The notes under the pieces: generated by a model
What the model saw: only the letters and a program-made list of their open reading frames with translations
Database searches by the model: none
What the model was told of the DNA's origin: nothing
Part shown: positions 13,403 through 26,254 of the stretch, piece by piece
Numbering within the stretch: position 1 is the stretch's first letter
Layout of the letters: each line of letters opens with the position of its first letter
Program-made: the position numbers and the translations under genes
NCBI GenBank assembly: GCA_013398295.1
Contig: VZSF01008843.1
Location: 243,217 to 307,216, forward strand
Direction of reading: 5' to 3'
Length of the DNA: 64,000 nt
From: Chionis minor
Taxonomy: Eukaryota > Chordata > Aves > Charadriiformes > Chionididae

Positions 13403-16400
13403 AGTGGAAGGACTATAGTTACGAGACCTTCATCAAGGCACATCAGCAATCCCAATAGATAAGAAAAAGAACCACAGTCTAACAAGAAACCCCATTCAAA
13501 GAAGGCGGATGTCTCCATCCCCACTCCGTGGTGAAGGCGAGTTGACCAGCACCCTGCAACGCCCGGGAAGCCCATCTATTTACTGCATCAGAGCAGACGC
13601 GCGGAGGACGCTGCACACCGAACCACACTCACACACCCAAACAAGCCATAGCTCTAAATATAGGTCTCCCTTCATCCACTGCAACAGCTTATATGAAAAA
13701 GGCTTTAAATAAAGGCAGGCAAACCTCCCAGTACATTTGCTGAACATCTATGTATAATATATTCTTGTTACTTACCACAGTTATTGATTAAATGCTTGTT
13801 TCCTAGAATAGGCTTTTTATGTAAATAAATTAATATATTCTTAAATTATATCACAGATGTCCATAAAATCCTAATTATATAAAACTCATAACATTGTAAT
13901 TACACACTGATCAAGTAATTATGTACTGTGCTCAAACACTGAGTATTTTGGAGCAACATTACGTTTCCGATTTTGTTTTACTTAAATAAGACAGCAAGGA
14001 TCTGACCACCATCACATTCAGAAATGGTGAGGAGATTTTGTACCGGCTAGGAAAAAAAAAAATCTATGAAACTATTCTGCAAAGCTATAAAAAAGTAGTA
14101 GCTATTATCAATAGACTTTATTAAGGCTAAAACCTCCAGGGGAAAACATTCCTATAAAAATAATCTCTACCATATATCCCTATAAGAACATGTTCCACAA
14201 CTGGCATGAATTCATGAAATCAAAATAGCATGAGAAAATACCCCTTGAATAATCCAGCTAAACACAACTCTTCCCTTGATTTGTTAGGGTAAAGCAAATT
14301 TCCACTGAGACTCCACTTTGCCTACAGCAAACAGAGATGCCAGAAATATGGCACCTGAACACTTTCATCCTTGTTACCACAAACAAATTAATTCATTTCT
14401 AGAATTACTGAAACTAGCTTATATCTTGCTGAGGGTGTTACAGAGTGAGTAATGTTTTATGAAATGGGGGAAATGCACATTCCTTTAACCTCAAGGCCCA
14501 TCACTTCCAAGTTAGAACAATTAATTCATGACATTTTTAAAGCAACTTGATATCAAGAAATGCTGTAAATCCATATTTTGATTAAATTAAAGGACAAATA
14601 TGGGTGTACAAAGACTTGCCAACTCATAAAGAGGACCAGCTGTGAAAACATGGCCTCATTTTCTTCTTCAGTAATTTGACTTCTCTGCTACCCCCAGAAG
14701 AGCGCAAGCCAGATCCCAAATACAAGACTCAATACTTAGTTTAATTTTGGACATCATTCTCTTTTCTTCCTAAAGATACGTGACCTTAATTCCAACCCAC
14801 AGTTGCATCAACTATAGCAGCCTTATTTCACCTGCCATCAATTTATTTTCATTGTAATCATGCCGCTTCACATTTCCTTTTACTCTTTTGAAAGGTTTAC
14901 ATTATTCTCAGTTGTTCAAAGGCTATATATAAAATATTTTCACTCTTAATTAGATTCTTTCAGAAGCCATGAACTTCCATGCTAGCTGTAGAACCCACTT
15001 GACATCAGATGCACCAACAGTTTTTCATTCCTCCATGTAAAAATATTGACACCGTGAAAAATAGGCAAGAAGGGGAAACCTAGGTAGATACTTGCAAACA
15101 CAATATGGAGATGGTAAAAAATGAGAAAGATTTAACATGAAGGCACACACTTTTAGGTTGCATTTTCCAGCGGTTCCTCATATCACTTGCAGAGCTGTGG
15201 AAATGAACCACAGCCTGGCTAACCTGAGGGTGTTAAGCTGAGTAGATCAATGATGGTAATAAGTTGCCACCATGAACCTTTGCTCTATGCAAGCAGGAAT
15301 GGGTATCACTGGTACCGTAACTAAGTAAACAAAACTACAACAAAGAAAGGCAGGATAAAACAGGATCAAGAGCTGCACAGGTGAAAGGAACAAGGCCAAA
15401 AATAAAAAGTTATTATAGTAGACCTAAGCTCTTACACAGAGCTATGTATCTGTGAATCATCAACCACTCAGTATTTAGAGAGCAGATGGCTGGAAGGTCC
15501 CCATATGTGAAAAATATTATCATCAAGGAGAGTCCATAGTAACAGAGGAATATAACTCAACAATAAGACTTTTATATGAACTATTTTTAAAGACAAAATT
15601 ATTCATTGGCCCATGTCAAAAGCCTGAAGATTGAAGAATTCTTAGAGGAAAAAAAGCAGTAAGTACCAAAAAGGCTTTTGAAAATAATTGATAATCATTA
15701 GATCTCTGCAAAAAGAACAGTTCTCAATTTAACAGTAATCTAATTTTTATAATTAATTACTACTTACAAGTCTGTTAATTAGCCCCAATGCTAAACAGCA
15801 TTTAATCACCTGTAATCACCCTTGTAAAGGAACATTACCCAATCCTAGCTTTTAAATAACGAAAAATAATTTAAAATTATATCGATGACGATGACACTAA
15901 AATGTTGAGACTGCTCTTTAGTCACATCACTGGAAGTGCTGCCAAAATGAGCACCACAGTAAGAATTTTCACCGAGTGTTGCCCAACGTGCAGGGAAAGC
16001 GGGCAGGCACGCTGGGCAAACACCTCTCTCTTCATGGCAGTGCACAATATGCCAAGTACAAACGCATGCAACACCCCTTTCCTTTGCTGACAACCTGATT
16101 TCCACCCAACAGATGTAATGTATGTTATTCTCCATTAGAGGCACAGATGCCTAAAATAGCTCAGCTTGAAATTTTCTTGTTACTCCTACCACAGCTGGCC
16201 AGCACGAGCAATCTCCCTCTGAAATAACAGTCTAGATTCAGGGGCTATTGCATTACCACCCGATGAGTAACTGAAATTTGACCAGCTACATCCACACTGC
16301 AGCATGTGAACTTCAAAACCAGCCCTCTGATGGCTCTGCTGGCTCGAGTTTTAAGTAGGTACCACCGAGCTCCGATTTCATAACCGCACACACCAAGATC

Positions 16401-17954
16401 TGTATCTTGTGTCAGCCTTTGTCTGCGACTACCTCGCTGGGTGAAGTTTCTTCTTAGTGAAGAAGCTGAAGGTTTCCACTGGGGCTGCTGATGGCCATAC
16501 ATGTTCCATAACAGCACAATGTGGAAGAAGGGCTATTCCTGAAGGAAAAAATACATCGGCCAAGCTCTCAGATGCTTTAATGCAAACTGAGATGGTTTGG
16601 ACTTTTTGCTGTTTACAAAAGTCTTGTGCCCCGCATTTAAGCCTCCTAACAACAGGCTTGGTTTTCTTCGTTATCCTTTGTAGACCCCGTGTCTGGAGAC
16701 AGAGGCTGCAGCCTGCTAGCTTCTCTAAGAAACTAATGTGGATTTACAGCAAATAGAACAGAACACGGTACATTAGCACTGAGTCGCTATTCTAGGCACG
16801 GATTTTTAAGGACCCCACTGTAGCCTGTTTTACTTTTTAAGTTGGTTTTCTAGATATCAACGACACCTGTGAGGGTTCCTTTGCTCCACAGTACAAGTTG
16901 CACGTGCACTCAGAAGCTAGCACAAGGTACAACCAGGAATTCGCATGCACACACAGGTAGACAGGTTTCCATTCCTCCATTAATTTTACATTCTTCTTCC
17001 CTACGGAGGGCCTTAAACTACACATGAGCCAGAAAAATTTGTAGCAACAAGCAACATCAACCCGAACCCTGAAATGACCGTAAGTGAATTACAACTACAA
17101 GGCTGTTCCCTTCTGTTAGATACGATTCTCTTAAACTATAAAGCTGGTAAGTTCACAAATGGTCACACCAACACCAATCTGTTAGAAATTCCTAGTCGAT
17201 ACCTCTCCTTACCTCCACTGAAAGGGATGGCTGTAGCATGGACTAGACGGATTGCTCTGGGGTTGTGAGTTCAGGTAAAATACTAGAGGAGAAGTAACAA
17301 GTGCACAGTCAGCACTAAATGGGAATTTAAGGTGCTGCAGACCTGGAGCAGATGTAGGAGAGAACATGTGCTGATGAACATCACTTCCTCGGCAGTGGGA
17401 GCACAAAGGAGAGGAGATTCTGACAAGGTACCATGGCAGAAAAAAAATAAATCAGGGTCAATATCACATCTTCTACTTCAATAAAGAAAAAAAAAAAGGT
17501 ATTTCCAAAATACAAGTTATATCTTCTTAATAAATGCAATAAACTAAGTAAATCATCTTTCTGATTATCATCCAAACCAAAATGTCTTTGTCAGTCAATA
17601 TAGTATCTAGTCAACATTATTTATCCACTAGGAAAATCTTCTAATCTGGAGTTATCCACATTCTTTTTTGTAGCGATTCCCAGGCATTCTGGGATACGCA
17701 CCACTGTCAATCCTTGACGTAAAACATTTAATTGGGAAAAATTAACAAAGGTGATAATGGCACCAGTAACAAACATGGGCCATTTATATCACAGCCTTCA
17801 CAATTTGGGAGCCATGGTTCCACGCCATGGCTGTGGCAACAGTAGAAATAAGGCAACTGTGAAAACATGAATTACACAAACCATTAACTCAAAAACAACG
17901 GTATTTTATAATAAAAGCTACTTATGCCTGAAAGCAGCACTACAAATTGGCTTT

Positions 17955-18075
17955 ACTGGAATTTTAGCAATGAGGAAACTGAGGCAAAAGGAGGTTAAGG
18001 GGCTCATCCATAGCACATCCACGGCAGCATGAGCATTACAGCTGAGGACATCAATTCCCAGCTCTGTGCTCAGTT
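17955..18075 (+). mobile_element. MIR-like ancient SINE fragment
   Basis: The stretch tgaggaaactgaggcaaaag, then gaggttaaggggctcatcca, a diverged middle, and cccagctctgtgctc matches the MIR core and 3' part (gatgaggaaactgaggcacagagaggttaagtgacttgcccaagg... and a later region ending near ...ctctgtgctc). MIR-type tRNA-SINE relics are amniote-wide and rare in birds. Confidence 0.75.
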
Positions 18076-19729
18076 CTGTAAACTATACTTCTTTTGCTGG
18101 GTTAGCAGCCAACACGTAGTATACACAGAGAGCACAGAAAATTTCTCAGAGTAGCTGTTATCCAAAAAGCTGCAAACAGACTTCTACATAAACATAAAAA
18201 AGAGGTTCTAACACCTACTTTATTGAACTATACACGATGAGATGTCCACCACTAGAAATAAAGTAAAAGTTAACTTACAAATATTGGTATCATAAAGCGT
18301 GCTTATGAGTTAGAATACAAACTAGTGCCACTGTATTTTTACAACTCTTAACTTTGATTTTGATTGAGGGATGAAAAAAGTTCCTATTTACCATATTTAA
18401 GCATAAAAGTGAGCAAAAGGGAAATGAGGGGTTCAGTTTTGTTTAGTATTCAGACATTTTACACTGAAAGTCCTGAAGTCAAGGAAGTTTGTCAATGTTC
18501 CTTGCTTTGAATTTCCTAATGAATCAAATACTTATCAGCAAGTAACCTTTACATATTGGAAATCCTCCCCACTAGCAATCTCTGCTTAAACAGCTGATGA
18601 GCTTTACAGTCTGCAGATAGAAAAGGTTAATGCTGCCTCTTACCCTGCGCCCCCCTTCACTGACTATATGATAGATCCATTTAACCTCCTGGAATTACAC
18701 ACAACGTATTAAATATACAATTTCCTTAATTTTAACTAACAAAAATAATAAATTTAATTGTGAACATTATAAAGAGCAGTTTTCATTAGTAGATTTCAAA
18801 GCATTTATAAAGCGCACAAGCACTAAAAAGGAATTGCTTGTTTAAATTTCATTTGTGGAAATACAAGTGGCAATGTAAATAAAGATATTTTGCTTTGAAT
18901 CTAAGAGCTTCCAGTAGTATTCTTAATTTTAAAAGATAGTAAAGGTAAGAAAGGTTTCTGTACATCTGAGCCCTGTGACAGCTTTCTGGCAATTATTAAA
19001 AGTACTTTTTAAATCTGAAGAGTGACCAAACTAGAAAGACAGAGTTATAAACATTCAGTTTTACTACATCAATTAATACTTGGTACAAAACCTAACCACG
19101 CTGTACCCCATTTAAAAACATTGCTCTTTTTTGACTATACTTTATGGTAAACGCTCCACAAAAGTAAAATGTTAAAGCTTCCAAATGAAATTTCGTGTAC
19201 AGCCAAATAAGCATGACGGATAAAGAAAGTTTTAACAAATAAAAGCAATGTCTATTGGCCACAGAAAATTCTGGCTTGTCTTTCTTCATAGTTTCAATTT
19301 GAAATGTTTACGTGCAATTTATTTTTCACAACAGTCCTTACTGGATCCGCAGAGATGAGGCTCCAAGCCTCTGTTTCCTCCGTTTCATCATTGTGCTGAT
19401 ATACTATTTTTCTTCCCAGCCTAAGAGGCTTAATGCCAGGAAGGAGAGCCCAACGTTATCACTCCAATGCAGAGCACAGAACAATCAGTACAATTCCAAG
19501 CTCTTCGTGTACCCCCAGTGTCACAGAGACCTCAGGAGTTCAGTAATGGTCCAGGATTAATCACATTGCTCATGTCAAAAACCTAATTATTTAAAAAAAA
19601 TATATATATAATCTTCTACGAGTCTATTCATAGCATCCAGAGAAAGGAAACGAAGCCCATCAGTATGAAACAAAGGTGCAGAAAAGTCCAAGACACAAAC
19701 TAGCCATCTGACCCGTCACGCAGCCAACA

Positions 19730-20050
19730 GCATAGTACTGACACACTTGGGCTGAGCCCACGGCAAAATCAGCGACAAACTTCTCCCAGGCTTCAAGGAG
19801 CAGGAGCAGGAGCAGTCGCTCTCATCAAATCAAAAGGAAAGCATAAAGCCAAAAGGAGCGATGGCACACTTGAAAGGCAGATTTCTGGCAGAAATCTCAT
19901 AGCAGCTTGAAAACTCGCACTGCGATAGGAATAGAGTCGCCGCTCCCAGCCGAAGCCCTTGCAGAGTCATGAGCGGTGCGAGGAGCAGCTGTTCTCCACC
20001 AGCGGGGGCACGTGGGAACCAGCCCTTTTCCAGACATCAATCCCCTTAAG
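19730..20050. promoter_or_regulatory. CpG-bearing intronic patch, candidate regulatory element
   Basis: This patch is clearly richer in CpG and GC than its surroundings. It contains a six-base repeat (gagcag x3 at about 19799-19817), a cluster of CG dinucleotides (19930-20010), an E-box CACGTG (20009-20014) and a CTCF-like but imperfect ccaccagcgggggcac (19996-20011). No exon with a good donor was found. Enhancer or insulator use is inference. Confidence 0.3.
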
Positions 20051-20185
20051 CACCCGCACAACTTTAATCTTAAAGCATCCTCCTGTAACTCCCAAGCTGT
20101 GTTTCAGCTACAAACTTTATGGACTCCAGGACTGAAAACAGAGGAATAGCAATCGCAGCAGCCCAGGGAGCCAAATGCTGGAAAA

Positions 20186-20204
20186 GGGGAGGGGAGGGGG
20201 GGGG
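20186..20204 (+). other. G-quadruplex-prone G tract
   Basis: Runs GGGG-A-GGGG-A-G9 give at least four G runs with single-base loops, followed by seven A. This fits the G3+N1-7 x4 rule on the plus strand. It lies about 180 bases from the CpG-bearing patch. Confidence 0.6.
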
Positions 20205-21442
20205 AAAAAAACACTTTCATTAGGAGACAATGTTCCCTTGTACAATGCAAGTCTTGCATTTTTGTTTGCAAATGGTAATTTCAATCAGCTCGAAATCAAT
20301 TTCATGCTATCAACAAAACTGCCCCAAAATAACATCCAGCATTTTTTTCAATGTGTGTTTGTACAAAGGTAGCTGTCACTCTAAAAATTCCAAATATTGA
20401 TAGACTTCAAAGTGTTAAAGGCTTTACTTGGGGCAGGTAACGACTGATGTTCACAAGTACACATCAACCAAGTCAAATTCCAGATTAGAAGTCCTATCTT
20501 CAGATCCTCCCAGGACTCGAATCCTAGCAGGAGTGCCCCACACTACAAGATCACAACCTCTCAATAGCTACGTCCCATCAGGAGAACAAACCGCCAGCCT
20601 CAGAAGTGAGGGCCAGGGTGCCCAGGGTGGCTGGATTAATTAGTGCGAACTTGGTAACAAGAACTGCACAAAAGACTTTTCTCACTTTTAAATCCTTGAT
20701 GAAAACCTCCGTAAATTCTTTGTCTCTGAGATTACAGTAGATACAGAACACTAAAATCCCCCTTATTCACTGAATCACTTCTTTTATAGAAACAATGCTT
20801 TCAAACAATTTTTAAAGCCTAATATATGAATAGCAACACTCCTACAGAGCCCTGTAGGAATAATTCGGCACGTTCCACCTCCAGAGCCAGCCCCACATAT
20901 CAGCTTAAGAGCACTGGGTTATTTTTGATCTGCTTCTATGCAGCTCAGAGAAGGATGGAGTGGTTAGAAAATACCACCTCTTTATCTCGCCATCTATAAA
21001 AAGTATCATAAGCAGAAAGCACTGAATGAAGGCATTATCTCTGATTATTTCCGGATCCGAGACAGAACAGAGTCCAAAAGTAGCAAAACTCCCTACTCCT
21101 TTTCACAACCATTTTTTTCTCCATTTCCAGCACTTTGGCTTCTCCGCACTTGAGGCACAGCATTTGCTCCTGGCAGGGAAACGGCACCAACGCTCACACG
21201 CCAAGGCCAACAGAAACGGAATGATATACTCCATTTCACTGCAGATACAGAGGAAACACAGCACCTGAGCACGGCAAGATAAAGACATAAACCAGCACTA
21301 AAGGCCAGAAATTGTTTTTCCTGCCATCAGATTAGTGGTTGTTTCCCAGGTCTAGGCATTAAAAAGAACACATGTACAAACTGATATAAACTGGTATTCA
21401 GCATATCCTCCCAAAGAAGTTCCTTGGTGTGTTTGTGTGTTA

Positions 21443-21483
21443 TTGTTAAACTCAGCCCCAGAAGCTGTGGCTGAGTTTAACAA
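21443..21483. repeat. Perfect 15-bp inverted repeat (hairpin)
   Basis: Left arm ttgttaaactcagcc (21443-21457), loop ccagaagctgt (11 nt), right arm ggctgagtttaacaa (21469-21483). The arms are exactly complementary. The stem is too short for a typical pre-miRNA; it could be a cruciform, a small foldback element or a structured RNA piece. Confidence 0.9.
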
Positions 21484-24400
21484 ATTATGATAAAGACTTG
21501 TTTAATGAAACACCCTGTGAAATGTCTGGGGCTGAAGAAACTGAGAACTGTCAGAGGTTTATAAGTAGAAGGGGAGGGCAGAGAAGGATGGAGAGAAAGG
21601 GAGAAAACGAGCCCCACAGTGGACATAAATTGCCTTGAAAAGAGATTAGAAGGAATAAAGACGATCATAAAAGCCTTGCATGTGTCTTTAGCAAACACCA
21701 TTATGTTGCCTACTGCATTTCATAAAGACAGACATAAAAACTTGAGGTAAATACTATCTATCAGCACCTATCACCATCAAACCAGCAGTTTGTAATATTT
21801 GGTTTATTTAAATGTGTATTTTTACTGGATATATTCTGGATCATAATTATTTTTCATGTTTCTTATGCCTCCATGTTCTTTTCCTGTTCATACACAGACT
21901 TTAGAAGTGTATTTGATACAGATGGTTGATAACAGGAAAGAATTACCAAAAAAACCTTGCATCTGAGATTAAAAACTGGTTTAGCAAATTCAGTTTGCTG
22001 AGGAAATTACTCTTTTTATATTTAGATATAATGTGGGAAAGCAAATTTTTCTTTTTAGAAAATTTTACATTTAGATAGTACCAAAATTACAGCAACCCAA
22101 GCTAGTAACTCTACCTAAGAAACCATGAGGATTTCAAATATAAACTCGCATTTTTCATAAAAAAACCGAACGGGTCAAAGTTCATGTTATAAACAACTGA
22201 ATTTATTAAAAACAGAGTACTGAGCAAGGAACTAGACGGCTCAAATGCAACCCCAGCTTGATTTAGTGACTGCTGATTAGCCGAGGAGGCAGTCAGAAAA
22301 ACTAGTGAGCTATGGAATGGTGTTGCGCGTCCTGCAACCATAGTGCAAACCTGCAGCTGACAGCCTGGTCTTCTGGATGCCAAGTTGGTGTTACACACAT
22401 GAACACACACGAGTCTCGTCTTGCTGCGCAGTCCCCACCTTTGTCCTTTCAAGTCTGGAATGTCTCTAGTGCGCTTCACGTGCAGGTGCACATCAAAACC
22501 ATTTCAAAGCTGAAGTCAACAATACAAAAACCAATCTCTGTACGTGCTGCAGCACCAAAAGAACAGAACAGAGTAACGGCTGAAAATAATTAAACCACTT
22601 CCACTAATAGGATGGAGATCAAAGTTTGGGTCTATCACTTCACATTCGCTGTTTGAAATTAAAGAAAATATTCATGAATGGCTTTTTTTTTTTGTGACCA
22701 AAGCATGGGAAAAACATAACCAATACATTTATATACATAATTTATTAGAGGAAAACTTTGAACTCAGATTATTGAACCACACCAGAGACAGAATATAGCT
22801 CTTCTCATACTTGTATTATTCAACATCTTTGCAGCTTACAACTCAAAATTGAGTATGATTTCCTTTAGTGTATTACACATAACCCCTCTATAGGAACACA
22901 CACACTTTAAGCACATTAACAACAAAATGGTACCTAAATAATCAGGCATTCCTGTCAATGTCACCCTCCACACAACTCCCCCACTTGTTTTACATGCCTG
23001 CTCACCCTGTGCTGATTATTTCAAGATGAGACTGCAAGATTTCCAACGGCAAAGCCATCCTTTATGGTGTGCTTGTGTTCCCTTGTGCTAATATGGAAGC
23101 AGAGACGCTAATCAACAGACTTCACAGGCTCCATCCCACCATTCATTCTGTTCAGCTTCTACCCAAGACCTTCTTTAGGTGACAAAGTTCCTCATGCTCT
23201 CCTGCCAAAAATACTGGAACATCTAACTCCCCTCCTTCTTTTTCTTAGTACAAACAAACATAGCAACTGTTGTTGTCCATGCCTACAACCAGGTCATGCA
23301 CAATGAACTAATACTGATGCAAGCAAATAGGAAACAATATGAGTCCGATAAAGAAAATTTAGAAGTGCTGTCAGGAAGAGCTCACCCATCTCCATTTGGC
23401 AATGACCAATAACCTAGATAATCCACAGTCTAAAACCATTCTAACTCAACAATCAATGAAAGCAATGATCAATAATCAAGTCTTCCTTAAACTTCTGGCT
23501 GTCTGGAAAATAATTACTTCCTCCCCAAATACAATCTTTTTACAGTAGTAAGTGCACCCCAGCCTCCAGACTAGCACATACAAAAAATGCAGAGTGGCTG
23601 TGTATTTCTAGATAATACAATTGCTACTGAACTGCTACAAAGGCTGGAGTTTGTGCAGAAAATGGATGCACCTCTTGAGGGTTTCTGGCTCCAAGCCAGA
23701 TACTTCATCCTTCTGTCAATTCCTGCTTTTGCTTCTGTCAGTGAACAAAAGTCAATGAATGACGGTCAGTGAATCAGGGCCTAGCTACATCCATAACTAT
23801 CCCTACTCGCTAGCTACAGCCCAACAACAGGCTTTCAAAATAAATTTTATTTTCAGAATATATTTTTGCTTATGAGGTTCACTGTTAAATTGATTCAAAC
23901 AGGGGAAAAGTCTCCAGAAGAAGTGACAACTGCCTACATTCTGTATTTAAGTGCACGTTGTTACGCCACCCTTTTTGACAGAATAATTGAACAAATTTAT
24001 ACGTATTATGTGCATATTTTATATACATACACACATACATATAATAATTATTCTCTTTCTTGTATAAATTTCTCTAATTCCTGATTCAAAGACTGAGAGA
24101 GGATTTTTTTTTAAATCAAGTAAGCACTCTGATATGGGGATCTAAAATCATGGACATCAGCTCCACAAGACCCTTTTCAGCGAGGGTATATGCTTAACAG
24201 TACGGCATCAACACAAATATACACAAGCCACAATGCACTACTGACTTCTTAAATAGTTAAACTTTTCAAATAGCAAGAAATCATTTGGTAGAAATGACTA
24301 CAGAATCTGCAATTTCAGAAACAGCAATCAAATAGTCAACTAGATAACACAGGCAGTTAACTGAAGACACTTCAATTCTTCATAGATTTTTCAGTCTCGC

Positions 24401-25868
24401 TAGTAGCTGCAACTTTGTGCTTAAAATTTATGGCCTGGATCTTCTTGACACAGGTTGCTAAACTTCTTCACATAATGATGGCTTAAAAGGCACTCACTTG
24501 TGGAAGAAAACTAAAGTGAAGTAATGAAAACTGAAGGTGTTAAGCCAATGTAGAAAGAAAATATTCAGTCATTCGGTTTAGTTACTAATAAATAAAACAC
24601 TACACGTTTGAAGCACTTCAATTCTATCTCAGGTATTTCAAATGTAAATGCATGAGCAGTTTTGTGTTATACCCACCTCCATGCTTGACCAAGGGAAGGA
24701 AGTATGTCTGGCATCCTCAATTTCAATTCCAAAAGTTTGTATGAAAATATTTAAGTTACATTAAACAAAAACCCTACTGGTAACTCAGCACTCTACCATT
24801 TGTTCAGAAAACATTCACAATCTTCAAATCATGAACACCACCTTTCTTTAAAATCTATCAAATATAGTTAAGCTAGCCATAGAAAAAAATTGTCAGTGTT
24901 TCATGTTCTTTAAATAACTCCCTGGCTGGTTTACCATTGTCATATGAACTGAACAAAAAGGTCTGGTCATGCCCCATTTTTTAAAAAAGGCCCTTTGATC
25001 CGTTGTATTGTTCAGCCCTGAATCACTGGCACTTTCCAAACACTGCATTATCCAAACACTATTTCTTATACAAAGGGAAGAGCTTACATTAAAAGACTGA
25101 AAATCATTTCTCATTAGAACCAGAAACCTGAGGAAGAAAGGTTATATGCTTTTGTGAGCTTCAGGTCTGTAGTACACAAGGCTTTGGGAAACAATTTTAA
25201 ATCATAATGCAATAACAGGCAGTACAAAAGCTTTCTCTTTTATATAATGCAATCAATAACACAGTTTCTTCCAAATAAATCTGTAAGCACAGAAGAAACT
25301 AAGCACTTCTAATATCATTGAAACACGTTAGTTTGCTAAAATTTGTTAAACATCATATTTTTTTTTAAATTGCTGTTTGTCTAAAATCCATTTTACCAAT
25401 ATTTGCTACTTCGTCAAAGTATCTCTACTACCCTGACTGCTCCACAAACACCTGACCTGCTCGGCCCAGGAGCTGTGTACTTGGATTTCTGTCAACAGAC
25501 TGAAGAGCAGTGATCAAAGTTGTCCATATCACATAAATAATCAGTGACTTCTGTGGAGACACTTCAACGATGTCAGCACGAGCACCACTCAACACCGCAG
25601 CTACTGCCATATCAGGATCAGCTCAAGCTGATAATTAGTAGTAAGCTTACACTGCTACTACTTTGACTACTACACTTAAGGAAATGAAGTGCAGAAGAGG
25701 TTTCCGTCTCCGAGAAATGGAAGCTAGCTGTTCCCAAGTGCACAACAGATTCTTGAAAAAGCTAGCAGAGAAAACAAGAGTCTCTGCCCATTTCAATGGT
25801 TTCCACAATTGAACAGCTATGTATGTTCAAAACAAAGCAAGTGATGAATAAAGAATAAGTATACTTAC

Positions 25869-25900
25869 AAGCTTCCTCTTCTGGGGAGACTGAGCTCCTT
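25869..25900 (-). CDS. MAST4: MAST4 (likely) internal exon B, KELSLPRRGS
   Basis: This 32-nt exon on the minus strand reads AAG GAG CTC AGT CTC CCC AGA AGA GGA AGC TT, giving KELSLPRRGS plus the first two bases of a Phe/Leu codon. It is preceded by a strong acceptor (a T-rich tract of more than 12 bases, then ccag; the AG is opposite 25901-25902). It is followed by the donor gtaagtat (25861-25868). KELSLPRRGSF is a conserved basic, Ser-containing motif just upstream of CRTSNRKSL in MAST2 and MAST4, so the split codon should be completed to Phe by the next exon, which is off the window. The exon enters in phase 0, so exon A joins it in frame, as would an upstream exon of the long isoform. The RRGS core looks like a basophilic kinase site; that is inference. 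Confidence 0.9.
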
Positions 25901-26235
25901 CTGGAAAAAAAAAAAAGAAAGTATGAAAACTGAGTTAATTTTACTTGGTTTGATATATTACTCATTAACTTGGCAAGAAATGACGAAGGCAAAATTAATA
26001 AAAAGCTGGCCATTTCCGAAGGCATGCTCAGTGTGTGTCTGCAGGCAGCACTGCTGCAGGCAGGAGGTGAACCCGCACCCCTTGACAGCGCAGCAGGCTG
26101 GGGTACAAAAGCTACTCGTTTTGTCAGGATAATCATTGCCTTTGCGGTCACAAAAGCATAAGCACCCAACAGGGCAACTATAACTTCGACATTCAAGCCC
26201 AAACGTAGGTAGGGCGGTAATTAATTCTGCCTTAC

Positions 26236-26253
26236 GTTCCTCATCAGCATCAT
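26236..26253 (-). other. Candidate alternative first coding exon ending (MMLMRN)
   Basis: On the minus strand ATG ATG CTG ATG AGG AAC is followed at once by a donor-like gtaagg (26230-26235). The phase is 0, so joining exon B would read MMLMRN-KELSLPRRGS in frame. The reading frame upstream is open back to a TAA about 47 codons earlier but has no other ATG. The exon would start in the CpG island. This is a possible fourth N-terminus, without transcript support; it could be chance. Confidence 0.25.
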
Positions 26254-26254
26254 A

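Larger units (their letters stand above)
2401..25868 (-). other. Intron between exon B and the off-window common exon
   Basis: For isoforms using exon A or B this whole stretch is intronic and contains alternative first exon C. Apart from the separately listed items (coding-like relic at 7268-7750, ORF at 4858-5187, CR1 tail, MIR-like SINE, CpG-bearing patch, G tract, hairpin), I see AT-rich single-copy-looking DNA with short A/T homopolymers (e.g. T run near 3074-3089, A run near 2745-2758) and nothing coding. Confidence 0.6.

Noticed and set aside
13186..13575. 129-codon minus-strand frame
   Set aside because: Largely the antisense of the CR1 tail plus GC-richer flank.
17810..17832. Short inverted repeat agccatgg/ccatggct
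   Set aside because: Eight-base arms of a self-complementary word are expected by chance in 64 kb.
20513..20545. tRNA-like 3' half (ggactcgaatcctag...)
   Set aside because: Resembles a B box, but no A box or cloverleaf could be drawn at the right distance.
25762..26202. 146-codon minus-strand frame running across exon B
   Set aside because: It reads through the exon B acceptor and donor in a different frame. The KELSLPRRGS frame with splice sites explains this stretch better.
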